From Apostichopus japonicus (lineage: Eukaryota; Echinodermata; Holothuroidea; Aspidochirotida; Stichopodidae): a stretch of DNA of 64,000 bases. The stretch spans positions 1,548,001 to 1,612,000 of the forward strand of contig NC_092577.1 of assembly GCF_037975245.1 (NCBI RefSeq), read 5' to 3'. This document shows, one piece after another, positions 11,134 to 22,236 of this stretch; the stretch's first letter is position 1, and the number at the start of each line of letters is the position of its first letter. Under the pieces are notes generated by a model. That model was not told the DNA's origin, did not search any database, and saw nothing but the letters and a program-made list of their open reading frames with translations. Made by a program: the position numbers and the translations under genes.

Positions 11134-11965
11134 CACTCAATCCTACATCTCTTACTTTGATAAATATACTATGCAAACACTCCATCCTACATCTCTAACT
11201 TTGATAAGTATACTATGCAAACACTCAATCCTACATCTCTTATTTTGATAAGTATACTATGCAAACACTCCATGCTACATGTCTTACTTTGATAAGTATA
11301 CTATGCAAACACTCCATCCTACATCTCTTACTTTGATAAGTATACTATGCAAACACTCCATCCTACATCTCTTAATTTGATAAGTATACTATGCAAACAC
11401 TCCATCCTACATCTCTTACTTTGATAAGTATATTATGCAAACACTCCATCCTACATCTCTTACTTTGATAAGTATACTATGCAAGCACTCCATCCTACAT
11501 CTCTTATTTTGATAAGTATACTATGCAAACACTCCATCCTACATCTCTTACTTTGATAAGTATACTATGCAAACACTCCATCCTACATCTCTTACTTTGA
11601 TAAGTATACTATGCAAAGACTCCATCCTACATCTCTTACTTTGATAAGTATACTATGCAAACACTCCATCCTACATCTCTTACTTTGATAAGTATACTAT
11701 GCAAGCACTCCATCCTACATCTCTTACTTTGATAAGTATACTATGCAAACACTCCATCCTACATCTCTTACTTTGATAAGTATACTATGCAAACACTCCA
11801 TCCTACATCTCTTACTTTGATAAGTATACTATGCAAATACTCCATCCTACATCTCTTACTTTGATAAGTATACTATGCAAACACTCCATCCTACATCTCT
11901 TAATTTGATAAGTATACTATGCAAAGACTCCATCCTACATCTCTTACTTTGATAAGTATACTATG
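11134..11965. repeat. 44-bp minisatellite, right part (about 19 copies)
   Basis: Same unit and phase as 9905-10397. Variants such as CAATCC, CATGCT, GCAAGCACT and TCTTAATTT recur in non-adjacent copies, suggesting exchange between units. Total array is about 30 units. Confidence 0.97.
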
Positions 11966-12344
11966 ATGATGATCATTTTTTTTCTATTGTGAAGAGGAGA
12001 TTGGGGAGAACTATTAATCTAGAGAGGAAAACAAAGAGTAAATGCAGTCAAAGGATTGCAGGTTCAACAGCTCTTTGCTCCGCTTCCAACGTGTATATAA
12101 ACAGGTACCTGTGAGGTACTTGTACTTATAAAAGATGGATTCTTAAAGCTCCTACAGTATGGGAGACCCTCCACCACCACCAAACCCACCCCCACCCAGG
12201 TTGTCTGGTACACTTGTGTGAAGAATTCAAAAGTTACCATTGACCAGGGTAATCATTTCCTTGGTGAAGCGCTTTCAGACAGCGCTTTATAAGCATCATT
12301 CATTGATTTTGATCGAGTACATACTGTAAGGAATTTTTTCATGA
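11966..12344. other. No recognisable feature
   Basis: Unique sequence with a CCACCACCACC-rich patch near 12170; no gene or element boundary seen. Confidence 0.4.
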
Positions 12345-14224
12345 ACCAGAATGAAAACATTTCATGGTTCCTTGATGTTGTTCATTAGTTTCATTCATAG
12401 GGAAATTTCTAACAAAGCCCTATACAACAACAGCAATTTACTGTATGCACACAAACTTTTGTTGCCAAAGTAATGCTAAGCCCTGATATCAATTGCAACA
12501 CACATCAGTGTGTAAAGACTATCTACCATTATCATCATACCAAGTTTGACGAAATTCCGACTAGTAATAGTAGCCAAGTAATTGCAATTTAGAGTAATTC
12601 ACATTTGACCCCATGAACTCATTAATCTTCATGATATGAGCACCAAAATCAACAGGGTTCATCTACTTACTATGGGCCACCCACGCACCAAGTATGGTAA
12701 TGATTGGTCATTCCCTTGTTGAGTTATCGTGCATACAAACTTTTCATAACGAAATATTGCTAAGCCCCCCCCCCCTTATAAATATGAATGATATCAATTG
12801 CAACACACATCAGTGTGTGAAGACTATCTACCAATATCATCATACCAAGTTTGACAAAATTCCAATAAATAGTAGCCAAGTTATTGCAATTTGGGGTTTT
12901 TCACATTTGACCTGTGACCTCATTAATATTTTTTAACTTTGACCTTGTATAACTTCGCACACAAAGGTCACACGGAGGTCAACCTATTGACATTTAAGAT
13001 CAGAAGGTACCTTTAAAATCTGAAAATAGCATCGAAACTGTAAAAATCCCAAAAACACGAAAAGGTCACCAGAGGTCAAATTGAGGTCAAGGGTCACCCA
13101 GATGCGGGTCCAAAACTGGATTACATTGAAGCAACTCCCAACCTTAACGGACAGTCCGTTCTCAAGTTATCATAAAAATACTAGTTTTTATCATTAATTG
13201 ACCTTTGTTGACCTCGGATCACATGACCGTTAAGTTTGAAAATATTCCCCTATACCATTTGCAACTTGTCAAAAAATATCAACCGTGTCACACCTTGGAA
13301 CTGGGAGTTTTTGGGCTAAATGTCTGAAAATTAACTTTGACCTCGTATAACTCCGCACACGAAGGTCACACGGAGGTCAACATATTGACATTTATGATCA
13401 GAAAGTACTGTACCTTTGATATCTGAAAATAGCATCGAAACTGTAAAAATCCCCAAAACATGAAAAGGTCACCAGAGGTCAAATTGAGGTCAAGGGTCAC
13501 CCAGATGCAGGTCGACAATTGGATTACATTGAAGCAACTCCCAACCCTAACAGACAATTTGTTCTCAAGTTATCGCATAAATACTAGTTTTTTATCATTA
13601 ATTGACCTTTGGTGACCTTGGATCATATGACCGGTAGTTTGAAAATATTCCCTTATACCATTTGCAACTTGTCCCAAAATATCAATGGTGTCACACCTTA
13701 GCCCTGGGAGTTATTGCACTAAATGTCTGAAGATGAACTTTGACCTCATATAACTTAACACACAAAGGTCACCTTGGGTCAACTTATTGACATTTTTGTT
13801 CGGTGAGACGTGAATATAGCATCAAACTATAAAAATTCAAACATTTTTTCTTTGCCCATTTTTCCCCCCCCCCCCTTTGGTGACCTCGGATCACATGACC
13901 GTAAAGTTTAAAAGTATTCCCCTATACCATTTGCAACGATCCCTTACCCCATTCACAACTACTCCCAAAATATCAACCATGTCGGACCCTGTCAATGGGA
14001 GTTATTGCTGTTTGTAATATATTGGTTTTTGGCATCTAACTTACCTTTGCCGGCACCAAAATCAATGGGGTTCATCTAGTCACTATGGGCCACCCACCCA
14101 CGAAGTATGGGAGTGATCGGTAATTCCCTTGTTGAGTTATCGTGCATACAAGCTAAAGCATCACACACACTCACACACGCACGCCAACCTGAATACATAG
14201 GTTTCTTTGCTTTAGCAAGGAACC
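12345..14224. mobile_element. Hairpin-ended element with 400-bp satellite core, copy 1
   Basis: The left end is a hairpin (GAACC-AGA-ATGAAA-ACA-TTTCAT-GGTTC). The right end is another (GGTTTCTTTGCT-TT-AGCAAGGAACC). Between them are modules repeated at about 400-bp spacing, each starting near CTTTGACCTYGTATAACT (12937, 13336, 13737). A (CA)n-like tract sits just before the right hairpin. The modules are full of TGACCTTTGGTGACCT-type half sites. No protein is encoded. Copy 2 lies at 41538-44482. No target duplication is evident for this copy. Confidence 0.75.
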
Positions 14225-14309
14225 AAAAAGCTGAGAGTTGAAATGCCGCATTTTGATGTGTCCTCCAATTTCCATACCCAGAAAAGAACAAAAGATTTTC
14301 TTACAATAG
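14225..14309 (-). pseudogene. Zinc-finger remnant downstream of the gypsy insertion
   Basis: On the minus strand this reads as a degenerate C2H2 finger: CYCKKIF, then a few changed residues, then GGHIKM. It directly continues the TGxSYC of the finger interrupted at 20969. Base identity with intact fingers is clear (TTTTCTTACAATAG, ATGTGTCCTC on the plus strand). The remnant is then cut by the hairpin element at 14224. Confidence 0.75.
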
Positions 14310-14512
14310 TGTTACATGCCCAGAGGTGTTAGGTGGGCTGGGGTAATGAGGGGGCCAGGCGGCTCATCCGGCTATAAAGGAGGGAAGAGAGACAAGAAAG
14401 CTGATCGTTTTGACTGATCGGACAGCAACGAGTTGTAACAGAAACTGTCCTAGCGCCCTCTATTACGACAATCAAAATTTTGTGGGGTCTACTAAATAGT
14501 TCACCCATTACA
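14310..14512 (-). repeat. 3' LTR of the gypsy element
   Basis: 203 bp, minus-strand TGTAAT...TGTAACA. Differs from the 5' LTR only in GATCGTTTTGACTG versus GATCGTTTTGATTG on the plus strand. Confidence 0.97.
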
Positions 14513-14526
14513 CTCTCCCCCTCTTT
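14513..14526 (-). promoter_or_regulatory. Polypurine tract of the gypsy element
   Basis: Minus-strand AAAGAGGGGGAGAG sits directly against the 3' LTR, the expected place for the plus-strand DNA primer. Confidence 0.9.
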
Positions 14527-15199
14527 ATAAGATGTCGTCCCGACATGGAAATAAATATTGTCATGGCAAAATACACTCTGCCTTACTCCATAAAACTAAT
14601 TACAATATCATCAAACTAATTCCTTCTGATGAACACTTAGAACTTTAACATGTTATATACAATAAAGGCTAAAAGTAAACAAAACAACTGCACACTAGAC
14701 TGTTTCTAGGGTTACACCCTATGAACTCCAATACCTCAGACATCCTGGACCAATACCCTATCAAATTATTCTGTACATTTATACTAACTGCACGTATGAC
14801 TTCCACTAGGCATTAACCTAAATTGACTACAACACAACCCACTTGTGTAGAGCAATAATACTACTACATAACCCTTGTGTAGAGCCTGGGAAGAATTGAA
14901 GTTAAAAACTCTTTGGTAACGCGTAATCCCAAATGAGAAATACTTCCTTACAGTGTATAAGATCAATAATCACTAAGTACATGAATAAAATATGAATGCC
15001 CATGTCACATATGAAGATTTCAATAAAGACAGCATGCATATCGGTAGCATCTACTACATGTAAAACAAACATCAACAGCCTTTCCAGTCTCTAAATGTGT
15101 CTAACCATGAATATGGTCCAAACTCAACATAATTGTTTTTAATTTTTAATTTTTTTTTTTTTTAAAACATATACTACAGTCACTTAAAACCAATATTCT
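14527..15199 (-). other. 3' untranslated internal region of the gypsy element
   Basis: About 670 bases between the integrase stop and the polypurine tract. No envelope-like frame (no long open frame, signal peptide or membrane anchor). Confidence 0.7.
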
Positions 15200-17212
15200 C
15201 TAAAACATTGCTACAGGCCTAGGATACCTCATGGCCGATGGAGGTGGATAGCCCGGCTGTTGAAACCACTGATGCTGCATGGGTGCCATAGGATACCAGA
15301 CATCATATGGAGCAACAGGTGGGGTACCAGATACAGTGTTAACTTGTGGGTGATGCTGCCGATATGTTGGTACACCGAGTTGGTTATAGGTAAAAACAGT
15401 CCTAGGTACTCTAATTCTAGACGTCCTCACATCCTGTTCAGGCTGCACCTCTGGATCATTCTCAGGTACTGGTTCATCTGATGGGATTACTCTTTCCAAG
15501 TTACCCCCTTCCTCTGTCAGAGTGTCTGGTTCCAGTTGTTGGACATTACCACCATCATCATCAGGCAGTGACATCTCTCCTCCAGGAATATTATCAGCTG
15601 GCATTTGACTGGCTACATATATAGGAACATCCCAGTCACTGTCACTAGATTCTCCCTCGGATTCAGTCAGGTTTTGGGACTTCTTGGGTTTCACCTTCTT
15701 AGTCTTACGACTCACTGGCTGTGGCTCCTCCAATGGCAAGGAGTCACATGGCAACAAGAGGTTCCTGTGAAGCGTCCTCTTCCTTCCTTTTCCCCTCTCT
15801 GGGGTCAGTTCGTACACAGGGACATCTGGTAGAAGTTGTTTGATCACAACGTAGATGTGTTCCTCCCAATAAGGCCTTAATTTAGCAGGGCCTTCATGGG
15901 GAGCCATATTCTTCACAAGCACTCGGTCTCCTGGTGATAGAAAGGTGCAATGAACTCTCTTGTCATATCTGTCTTTTGCTTTCTTTGACGCCCTCATTGC
16001 ATTTCTCGATGCAAGAGCATAAGCTTCCTGCATTCTCCTCTTCCACCTTTCTGCATAGTCTGCAGGATCTCCACTTCCTTCGGACTTCTCATGTAGGTCA
16101 AACAGTAGGTCTACAGGGAGTTTTGGAGATCTCCCGAACATCATGAAGTAGGGTGCATACCCAGTGGACTCACATCTGGTGCAGTTGTAGGCATGCACAC
16201 ACTGTTGGAGTGAATCAGTCCAATTCTTTCTGTGTTTTTCTGATTGAGAACGCAGCATACTTAACAGGGTTCTGTTCATCCTTTCAACTTGTCCGTTTCC
16301 CTGTGGATGGTAAGGCGTCGTTCTGGAGTGTTTGATACCAGCATGCTCCTGAAGTTTTGCAAAAAGTTTGTTTTCAAATTCACGTCCCTGATCGTGATGG
16401 AGTTTCCTTGGAAACCCGAACTTCATGAAGTAGTCATTGAACAGTTTGTCAGCTGCGGCAGCTGCAGACTTGTTTCTCGTAGGGTAGGCTTGACAGAACC
16501 GAGTGTAGTGATCCATTACTACCAATATATACTCATATCCCTTACATCTCTCCAAGTGCAAGAAATCAATGGAAACAACTTCAAATGGCTCAGTTGTTTG
16601 TATAGGGACCATGGGTGCAACTGTGTGTCTTGCAGGCTTCTTTCTTTTCAGGCATTCGCATTCCTTTGTAACATAGTGTTCAACCTGCTTAGCCATATAT
16701 GGCCAGAAAAACCTCTGTCTTGTCAACTCCAGGGTTCTTTCGACTCCTACATGACCCATGTCATTGTGTAATGCCTTCAACACCAACTTCCTATACTTCT
16801 CTGGAAGGAGGAGCTGCTTTCTGTTTATGGTTCTCCTCTGTAATAGTCCCCTGTCATCTATTTCAATCTCCTTCCATTTTCCAAGTAAGATTTGCACCCC
16901 CTTTGATTCTTGTCTCCTCTCTGTTTGTTTTGGAAGATGCCCCTGACGTTTGTACTCAAGCACCTTTCCAATAGTATCATCATTCTCTTGAGCAGCTCTT
17001 AGGGTGTCAACATCTATAGAGCCAAGGGTTGGTCGTGCTGCAGCCGTAACAGTCTCAATCGCATCCAAACTGCAAGGTACAGCATCAATGCAGCTAATAT
17101 CGTCTTTGTCAATCGCCTGTAGATACTCCTTTGCTGCTGCTATGACACCATCAGGTATTTCCATGACACAATCATTGACCAATTCTTCCATGTTACCAAC
17201 GTTAATAGGCAT
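15200..17212 (-). CDS. Integrase region of the gypsy Pol (670-codon frame)
   Basis: This frame carries the integrase that joins retrotransposon cDNA to host DNA. Zinc-binding residues are H149 and H154, then C185 and C187 (a C-x-C variant). The catalytic core shows D216 (SIDFLHL), D274 (HHDQGREF) and E310 (GNGQVERMN), with 35 residues between the last two, the canonical DD35E. A GPY/F-like module follows around residues 435-500 ([13 protein letters not shown]), then a hydrophilic tail and a proline-rich C terminus ([12 protein letters not shown]). The ATG at 17212 is probably not a real start. The preceding frame ends in the usual C-terminal motif of RNase H-connection regions, and the two frames overlap by 73 bases, so the integrase should be made as part of Pol. 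Confidence 0.93.
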   Translation of the reverse strand: MPINVGNMEELVNDCVMEIPDGVIAAAKEYLQAIDKDDISCIDAVPCSLDAIETVTAAARPTLGSIDVDTLRAAQENDDTIGKVLEYKRQGHLPKQTERRQESKGVQILLGKWKEIEIDDRGLLQRRTINRKQLLLPEKYRKLVLKALHNDMGHVGVERTLELTRQRFFWPYMAKQVEHYVTKECECLKRKKPARHTVAPMVPIQTTEPFEVVSIDFLHLERCKGYEYILVVMDHYTRFCQAYPTRNKSAAAAADKLFNDYFMKFGFPRKLHHDQGREFENKLFAKLQEHAGIKHSRTTPYHPQGNGQVERMNRTLLSMLRSQSEKHRKNWTDSLQQCVHAYNCTRCESTGYAPYFMMFGRSPKLPVDLLFDLHEKSEGSGDPADYAERWKRRMQEAYALASRNAMRASKKAKDRYDKRVHCTFLSPGDRVLVKNMAPHEGPAKLRPYWEEHIYVVIKQLLPDVPVYELTPERGKGRKRTLHRNLLLPCDSLPLEEPQPVSRKTKKVKPKKSQNLTESEGESSDSDWDVPIYVASQMPADNIPGGEMSLPDDDGGNVQQLEPDTLTEEGGNLERVIPSDEPVPENDPEVQPEQDVRTSRIRVPRTVFTYNQLGVPTYRQHHPQVNTVSGTPPVAPYDVWYPMAPMQHQWFQQPGYPPPSAMRYPRPVAMF

Positions 17213-19785
17213 TCGTGAAACGTGTCGGCGTCATTATTCCTCTTGCCAGGTCTGTACTTAATGTTGAACCGAAAACTTGCAAGTTCAGAAACCCACCGTT
17301 GGCCAGTGGCATTAAGACGGGCAGTTGTCAACACATAGGTGAGTGGATTGTTATCAGTGAAGACGGTGAAGTTAACAGCATACTGCAGATAATCACGGAA
17401 ACGGTCTGTAATTGACCACTTTAGAGCCAAAAACTCTAATTTGTTAGAATGATAGTTCTTTTCTGCGGGTGACAACGTCCTGGATGCAAAAGCAATGGCT
17501 CGCAACTTTCCTTCTTGTCGTTGGTACAAAACTGATGCCAGGCCTTGGTTCGATGCATCCGTGTGGAGGATAAATGGCAATTTAAAGTCTGGATATGCCA
17601 TCACCGGTTGTTGGGTAATCTGATCAATTAGACCATCGACAATACTTTGGTGTTCTTGTGTCCAATTTATCTGTTCCCTCGAATTTGGGCTGTTTTTACA
17701 AGTCTTCTTCTTCTTTTTCCCATTCGATGCTGTTTTGTCATTGGTCTTTGTTGATTTTCCAAGGAGGTCATACAGTGGTCTGGCTCTAATGGAAAAATTT
17801 GCAACATAACTCCGGTAGTAGCCCAAAAAACCAAGTATTTGTCTAAGCTCACCAACAGTTGTAGGCGTTCTCTCCCTCAGAGCCAGGACAGGTTGTATCT
17901 CCGCAGGATCCATCTTATAGCCCTCTTCTGATACTACTCTACCCAGGTATCGAACCTGCCTTTGGAACAGTTTACATTTCGATGGCTTGAGTTTAACACC
18001 ATGTAGCTGTAACCGTTTGAGGACTTTCCGGAGATTTTCGACATGCTGGTCAAAAGTTGGGGCAAAAACAAGAATGTCATCCAAGTATACAACACAGATT
18101 TGATTGTTGTACCCATCTAAACAATTCTCCATGGCCCTCTGGAACTCGGCTGGTGCATTCTTTAGACCAAAAGGGATTCTTCTCCACTCATGTAGGCCCC
18201 ATGGTGTAATGAAGGCTGTCAGATGTTGGCTTTCTTCCGCCATAAACCCCTGGTGGTAAGCCTTCCCTTGGTCCAAGGTAGAGAACCATGAATTACCTGC
18301 CAAGCCATCTAATATATCCTGTATTTTTGGGATCGGTTGGCGGTCATCCATAGTTTTCCTGTTTAACTCTCGATAGTCGATACAGAGTCTCAGCGTACCA
18401 TCTCGTTTGCGTACGCATACCACTGGAGAAGAATAGTTGGATTTGGACCTTGTGACCCAGCCTCGGTTGATGAGATCTTGAAGGTAGTCTTTAACTTCTT
18501 TGTACAGGGGGCGGGGAATGCTGGCATAGTTTTTCTGCACTGGTCTTGGATCACTTACATGGATTCTCATTTGAAGATCAGGAACACAACCTTGGTCAAA
18601 ATCATCTCTTGAGAATGCAGCATTTTCTTCTTTCAGCATTCGTGTGACAACTTCCCTCTGTTTCACAGTTAAACCTGAGAGATCCACGGGAGGGCACCAT
18701 TGTTCCTTCTGTTCACTGGCACTTTCTTTGGCTTCAGGAATAGCACTTTTATGTATGTCTTTGCCCACCTCAGAACCTCCTTCACAAGCATTAACAATTG
18801 CTTGTACCCGTAAAGTCATCTCTTCATCTTCGTCATCACAGGGTAAGTGGAGACAAGATTTGATTGGTTCCACACAACCCAGCATGGTGCGTTTTCTGAG
18901 CCACAAATCTCTGTTACTGGTGTTGATTACTGGAATCTGGACTCTGCAGGAAGATCCCTTGTTAACGGGGATCACTGTCTCTGGAATTTCCAGCCCATCC
19001 GGCCACCCTTGTTCTGGATTAGGATGGAAGAAAGCAGACAAAGTATTCTGTTCTGAACCAAAATGGACTCTACATGAGACTAATTCCATCTGACCTTTCT
19101 TAACACAGATGTCCTTCCTTCCTGTCCTACATCGGGCTGAAACTTGGTCACCTTCTAAGACTGCTTCAATTAGAGACCGAATGGCCCCTTCTCTTCTACC
19201 AGGCAGCAGTTTCTGCAGAGAGTTAACCAAAGTCTTCTCTTCCTCTGTATCCTCAATGACATGACGGATGACATTTGTACCCAGGATAGGCATCTCACGT
19301 TCACCAGGACAAACAAGCATCGGTACTGTAAGTGGCTGGAGTCCAGAATCTTTTGTTCCTAACTTTAAACTGACCTCCACCCAACCACTGTATGGGACAT
19401 CAAGATCATTTGCCCCTTTTAAGTCCAACGTCAAGCCGTCTAATAACTCGCCAACAGGTCGGGGTGACTTGTCTACTAGGTGATCCCTTAACCATCTCTC
19501 GGGTAAAATAGAAACCTGTGCCCCTGTGTCCCACAGAACCTTCGTCTCAACACCTTCTATCTGACACTCCACTGCACAAGACTCACCAACCAATTTTACC
19601 ACTCTTCTATTTGCAACTGGGTAGACAACATCACTTCTGTACTTTGAATCTTTAGGCATATCCTGGGACATTAGACCTTTGTGGGATGCTCCTCGTCCCT
19701 CAGGAGGGACCCCTGATCGTTTCCCGGCTGTCGACAAAACCGTGCAAAATGACCTAGATTGCCGCATTTGAAGCAGTGTTGACAA
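17140..19785 (-). CDS. Pol: protease, reverse transcriptase and RNase H (881 codons)
   Basis: The order of domains is aspartic protease (D86-T87-G88, [10 protein letters not shown]), reverse transcriptase (LCIDYRELN near 467, [12 protein letters not shown] near 538, catalytic YLDD 567-570) and RNase H (HTDAS 741-745, TDNNPLTYV near 820). It makes the cDNA copy of the element and processes the polyprotein. The frame is -1 relative to Gag and overlaps it by 115 bases, so it should be reached by ribosomal frameshifting at 19719-19725 rather than from the ATG at 19785. It closes shortly after the RNNDADT motif at about 17215, where the downstream frame is again -1. A length change in a short T run there looks like a recent one-base loss. 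A second programmed shift is possible but less likely. Confidence 0.93.
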   Translation of the reverse strand: MSTLLQMRQSRSFCTVLSTAGKRSGVPPEGRGASHKGLMSQDMPKDSKYRSDVVYPVANRRVVKLVGESCAVECQIEGVETKVLWDTGAQVSILPERWLRDHLVDKSPRPVGELLDGLTLDLKGANDLDVPYSGWVEVSLKLGTKDSGLQPLTVPMLVCPGEREMPILGTNVIRHVIEDTEEEKTLVNSLQKLLPGRREGAIRSLIEAVLEGDQVSARCRTGRKDICVKKGQMELVSCRVHFGSEQNTLSAFFHPNPEQGWPDGLEIPETVIPVNKGSSCRVQIPVINTSNRDLWLRKRTMLGCVEPIKSCLHLPCDDEDEEMTLRVQAIVNACEGGSEVGKDIHKSAIPEAKESASEQKEQWCPPVDLSGLTVKQREVVTRMLKEENAAFSRDDFDQGCVPDLQMRIHVSDPRPVQKNYASIPRPLYKEVKDYLQDLINRGWVTRSKSNYSSPVVCVRKRDGTLRLCIDYRELNRKTMDDRQPIPKIQDILDGLAGNSWFSTLDQGKAYHQGFMAEESQHLTAFITPWGLHEWRRIPFGLKNAPAEFQRAMENCLDGYNNQICVVYLDDILVFAPTFDQHVENLRKVLKRLQLHGVKLKPSKCKLFQRQVRYLGRVVSEEGYKMDPAEIQPVLALRERTPTTVGELRQILGFLGYYRSYVANFSIRARPLYDLLGKSTKTNDKTASNGKKKKKTCKNSPNSREQINWTQEHQSIVDGLIDQITQQPVMAYPDFKLPFILHTDASNQGLASVLYQRQEGKLRAIAFASRTLSPAEKNYHSNKLEFLALKWSITDRFRDYLQYAVNFTVFTDNNPLTYVLTTARLNATGQRWVSELASFRFNIKYRPGKRNNDADTFHECLLTLVTWKNWSMIVSWKYLMVS

Positions 19786-20726
19786 CTATTTCCTTTGTTT
19801 GTCTGCTGACACTGAGGGCATCCTCTGCGTCTCTTCGGTAGTGACTGATGACCGGGTTCTGCTGTTGTTAACACCCTGTGTATCTCCGCCACTTGTGCCT
19901 TTAGTGCTTGCACTTCATCATACAAACTCTTTCCTTTATCTTTTTGTCCAGCCGGTTGTATTTTCTCTGGATTTGAACTTTCCTTTACATCAATCATTGC
20001 AGCTAACGGGCGTCTCTGCTGCATCTTTTTCACTCTCTCTTTCTCTCTGCATGTCACCAAATTAAGTTTCTCCATGAGTTCCTCATCTGTGAGATTACCA
20101 TCTGTCAGGTAGGGCTTCATGTCATGTCTTATATCGGCATCGAGGAGTCCAGTAGAAACAGCATGGGCGAACATGGCATTTACAAGGGGCTTGTCATACT
20201 TAAACATGGCATCTGATTCTTTGGAAGCAAAGAGGACCTTCTGTTTCAATGCCAATGCTCGCAGAAGAAAACCCTGGGGAGACTCACGTGCGCCCTGAGA
20301 AACATTGCATAATTCTTGATAGAGGTCTGTAGCTCCTCTCTCCTGAAAATGAGCCCGCAAAAGTCGTCTCAGTGTGGGTAAATCGAGGTTGTCCCTACCT
20401 TCTAGGTAGATCCTGAACTGCAGTCCTGGGGTGATTGACTTAATTATTCCCTCGACTATCTCTTTTTCTGGAACGCCTTTATGGGAGGCACTCTCCACTT
20501 GGTGCATAAGAGACATAAAGCTAAGTTTATCCTTCTGTCCAGGTTCCCCTATCTGTCCCTGGATTTTAAAATCCTTTCTATATGGTATGGTTGGGGTTGA
20601 CATCTTGGAATCTGGTGGTATTTCTTCCTCTGGCAGCTTAGACTTCAGTTCTTTCATTTTACGTTCACACTCTTTGATGGCCTCCATAACCATGTTGTTT
20701 TCCTCAGCGTCTTCTTGGCTAGCCAT
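19671..20726 (-). CDS. Gag of the gypsy element (351 codons)
   Basis: This is the structural protein that forms the particle and packages the RNA. A charged N-terminal part with a possible coiled coil ([17 protein letters not shown], residues 15-31) precedes a helical capsid-like region. A single CCHC zinc knuckle follows near the C terminus ([14 protein letters not shown]), preceded by another Cys-rich patch (CPQCQQ). The ATG at 20726 lies 40 bases after the LTR, just past the primer-binding site, as is usual. It overlaps pol in the -1 frame. Confidence 0.93.
   Translation of the reverse strand: MASQEDAEENNMVMEAIKECERKMKELKSKLPEEEIPPDSKMSTPTIPYRKDFKIQGQIGEPGQKDKLSFMSLMHQVESASHKGVPEKEIVEGIIKSITPGLQFRIYLEGRDNLDLPTLRRLLRAHFQERGATDLYQELCNVSQGARESPQGFLLRALALKQKVLFASKESDAMFKYDKPLVNAMFAHAVSTGLLDADIRHDMKPYLTDGNLTDEELMEKLNLVTCREKERVKKMQQRRPLAAMIDVKESSNPEKIQPAGQKDKGKSLYDEVQALKAQVAEIHRVLTTAEPGHQSLPKRRRGCPQCQQTNKGNSCQHCFKCGNLGHFARFCRQPGNDQGSLLRDEEHPTKV
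19694..19725 (-). promoter_or_regulatory. Probable -1 ribosomal frameshift site between gag and pol
   Basis: Minus-strand GGGAAAC (19725-19719) is a classic X-XXY-YYZ slippery heptamer and is in the correct phase (zero-frame GGA AAC, -1 frame GGG AAA). Eight bases downstream comes GTCCCT-CCTG-AGGGAC, a 6-bp stem with a 4-base loop. Both flanking frames are open through this point. Confidence 0.85.
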
Positions 20727-20744
20727 ATTGCCGGTCTAGGAGAC

Positions 20745-20762
20745 GTCCTGGCAGGGTCGCCA
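20745..20762 (-). promoter_or_regulatory. Primer-binding site of the gypsy element
   Basis: Minus-strand TGGCGACCCTGCCAGGAC starts three bases after the 5' LTR. The matching tRNA was not identified. Confidence 0.75.
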
Positions 20763-20765
20763 AAA

Positions 20766-20968
20766 TGTTACATGCCCAGAGGTGTTAGGTGGGCTGGGGT
20801 AATGAGGGGGCCAGGCGGCTCATCCGGCTATAAAGGAGGGAAGAGAGACAAGAAAGCTGATCGTTTTGATTGATCGGACAGCAACGAGTTGTAACAGAAA
20901 CTGTCCTAGCGCCCTCTATTACGACAATCAAAATTTTGTGGGGTCTACTAAATAGTTCACCCATTACA
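20766..20968 (-). repeat. 5' LTR of the gypsy element
   Basis: 203 bp, 202 identical to the copy at 14310. Carries the promoter side of the element on the minus strand, with a TTTATAG TATA-like motif in the middle. Confidence 0.97.
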
Positions 20969-21217
20969 ATAGCTACATTGATAAGACTTCTATCCTGTGT
21001 GAGATCCTTCAAGTGTCCTCAGATGTCCAAAGGCTCATTCTTACAGTAGCTACACTGATAAGGCTTCTCTCCTGTATGTGTTGTTTCATGGCTCCTAAAT
21101 CTAGCAGCTTTGGAAAACTTTTTGTCACAGAAGTCCCCCTAATAGGGCCTCTCTTTTGTGTGTGCTCTTTCATGGACCTTCCAATTACTTGAATAGGCAA
21201 ATTGTTTGTCACAGTAG
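20969..21217 (-). pseudogene. Decayed 3' fingers of gene B, interrupted by the gypsy element
   Basis: Beyond the premature stop of gene B the minus strand still encodes C2H2 fingers in the shifted frame ([27 protein letters not shown]) with in-frame stops. The last finger is cut by the LTR at 20968 and continues as the remnant at 14225-14309. Confidence 0.85.
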
Positions 21218-22236
21218 CTACACTGATGAGGCTTCTCTGCTGTGTGTTCTTTCATGCCTCTTCAAAGCTTGAGACTGAGCAAACAATTTCTTACAGTAGC
21301 TACATTGATAAGACTTCTCTCCTGTGTGTGTTTTTTCATGGCTCTTTACTCTAGCAACTAGGGCAAACTTTTTGTCACAGTAGTTACACTGAAATGGCTT
21401 CTCACCTGTGTGTGTACTTTCATGTGTCCTAACTTGTCCAGATTCAGCAAACAATTTCTTACAATAGCTACACTGATAAGGTTTCTCTCCTGTGTGAGTT
21501 CTTTCATGTCTCCTTGTTTCTCCAGATCCAACAAACTTCTTGTCACAGTAGTTGCACTGATAAGGTTTCTCCCCTGTATGTGTTCTTTCATGTCTCCTCA
21601 TTTGTCCAGACCCGACAAAAGTTTTCTTACAGTAGTTACACTGATAAGGCTTCTCTCCTGTATGCCTTCTTTCATGTATCTGCAAGCAACCAGTTTGGGA
21701 AAATGTTTTCCCACAATAGCTACACTGATAAGGCTTCTCTCCTGTATGTGTTCTTTCATGTGTCCTCAAATGTCCACATGAAGAAAACATTTTCCCACAA
21801 TAGCTACACTGATAAGGCTTCTCTCCAGTATGCGTTCTTTCATGTTCCCTCAAACTTGAAGATTGAGCAAACATTTTCTCACAGTAACTACAATGGTAAG
21901 GCTTCTCTGCTGTGTGTGTACTTTCATGTATCTTCAATTGTCTAGATTCAGCAAACATTTTCTCACAGAAGTTGCACTGATACGGATTCCCTCCTTTATA
22001 TGTTCTTTCATGGCTCTTCAAACTAGCAGCTTGAGCAAACATTTGGTCACAGTAGTTTTGTTTGGAATCACCAAAGGAGTTTTCTCCATCATTGGCCTTA
22101 TCCTCCAGTCTGAATAAAACATGACATGAGTAGCTATCAACTGGTTCCCCAGACTCCTTTTCTTTCTTTGTAACATCCTGTTGATGTCCTTGGTGATGTG
22201 AGTGAGCAATGTGTCCAGAGGACAGTCCCGGCGATA
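21218..22236 (-). CDS. Zinc-finger gene B, finger exon (9 C2H2 fingers, truncated)
   Basis: This is exon 2 of a 357-aa model joined to exon 1 at 24658-24712: 55 + 1019 bases, an exact multiple of three. The acceptor is TTCTCAG|TA. The exon opens with the family-specific leader ([18 protein letters not shown]), an acidic linker, one finger that lost its first cysteine, then nine regular fingers of 28 residues with TGEKP linkers. The frame ends early: two bases are missing in the CACACA tract after the ninth finger, so it stops at 21218 instead of continuing. The product would be a nuclear DNA-binding protein, target unknown. Fingers 7-9 are almost identical to fingers 15-17 of gene C. The ATG at 22252 lies in the intron and is not the likely start. 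Confidence 0.85.

Larger units (their letters stand above)
14310..20968 (-). mobile_element. Full-length Ty3/gypsy LTR retrotransposon, 6.66 kb
   Basis: Two 203-bp LTRs (14310-14512 and 20766-20968) differ at a single base. They flank a primer-binding site, gag, pol and a polypurine tract in standard minus-strand order. The target duplication is ATAG or AATAG (14305-14309; 20968/9-20972). Domain order protease, reverse transcriptase, RNase H, integrase defines Ty3/gypsy. The insertion broke a zinc-finger array between the bases coding two halves of one finger. The single LTR difference marks a recent insertion. One frameshift between RNase H and integrase probably makes this copy defective. 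No env gene is seen between integrase and the 3' LTR. Confidence 0.97.

Noticed and set aside
9905-11965. CRISPR-like array
   Set aside because: Units are contiguous 44-bp repeats without variable spacers, in a eukaryotic context with no cas genes. A simple minisatellite.
13366-13557. Similar 60-73-codon minus frames at 13366, 42513 and 42912
   Set aside because: Repeated because the 400-bp satellite module repeats; not conserved as protein beyond the DNA identity.
14527-15199. Envelope gene, making the gypsy element an endogenous retrovirus
   Set aside because: No long frame, signal peptide or membrane anchor between integrase and the 3' LTR.
16289-16771. Plus-strand frames of 60-160 codons over the gypsy element
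   Set aside because: Antisense to the integrase, reverse transcriptase and Gag frames; no domain resemblance.
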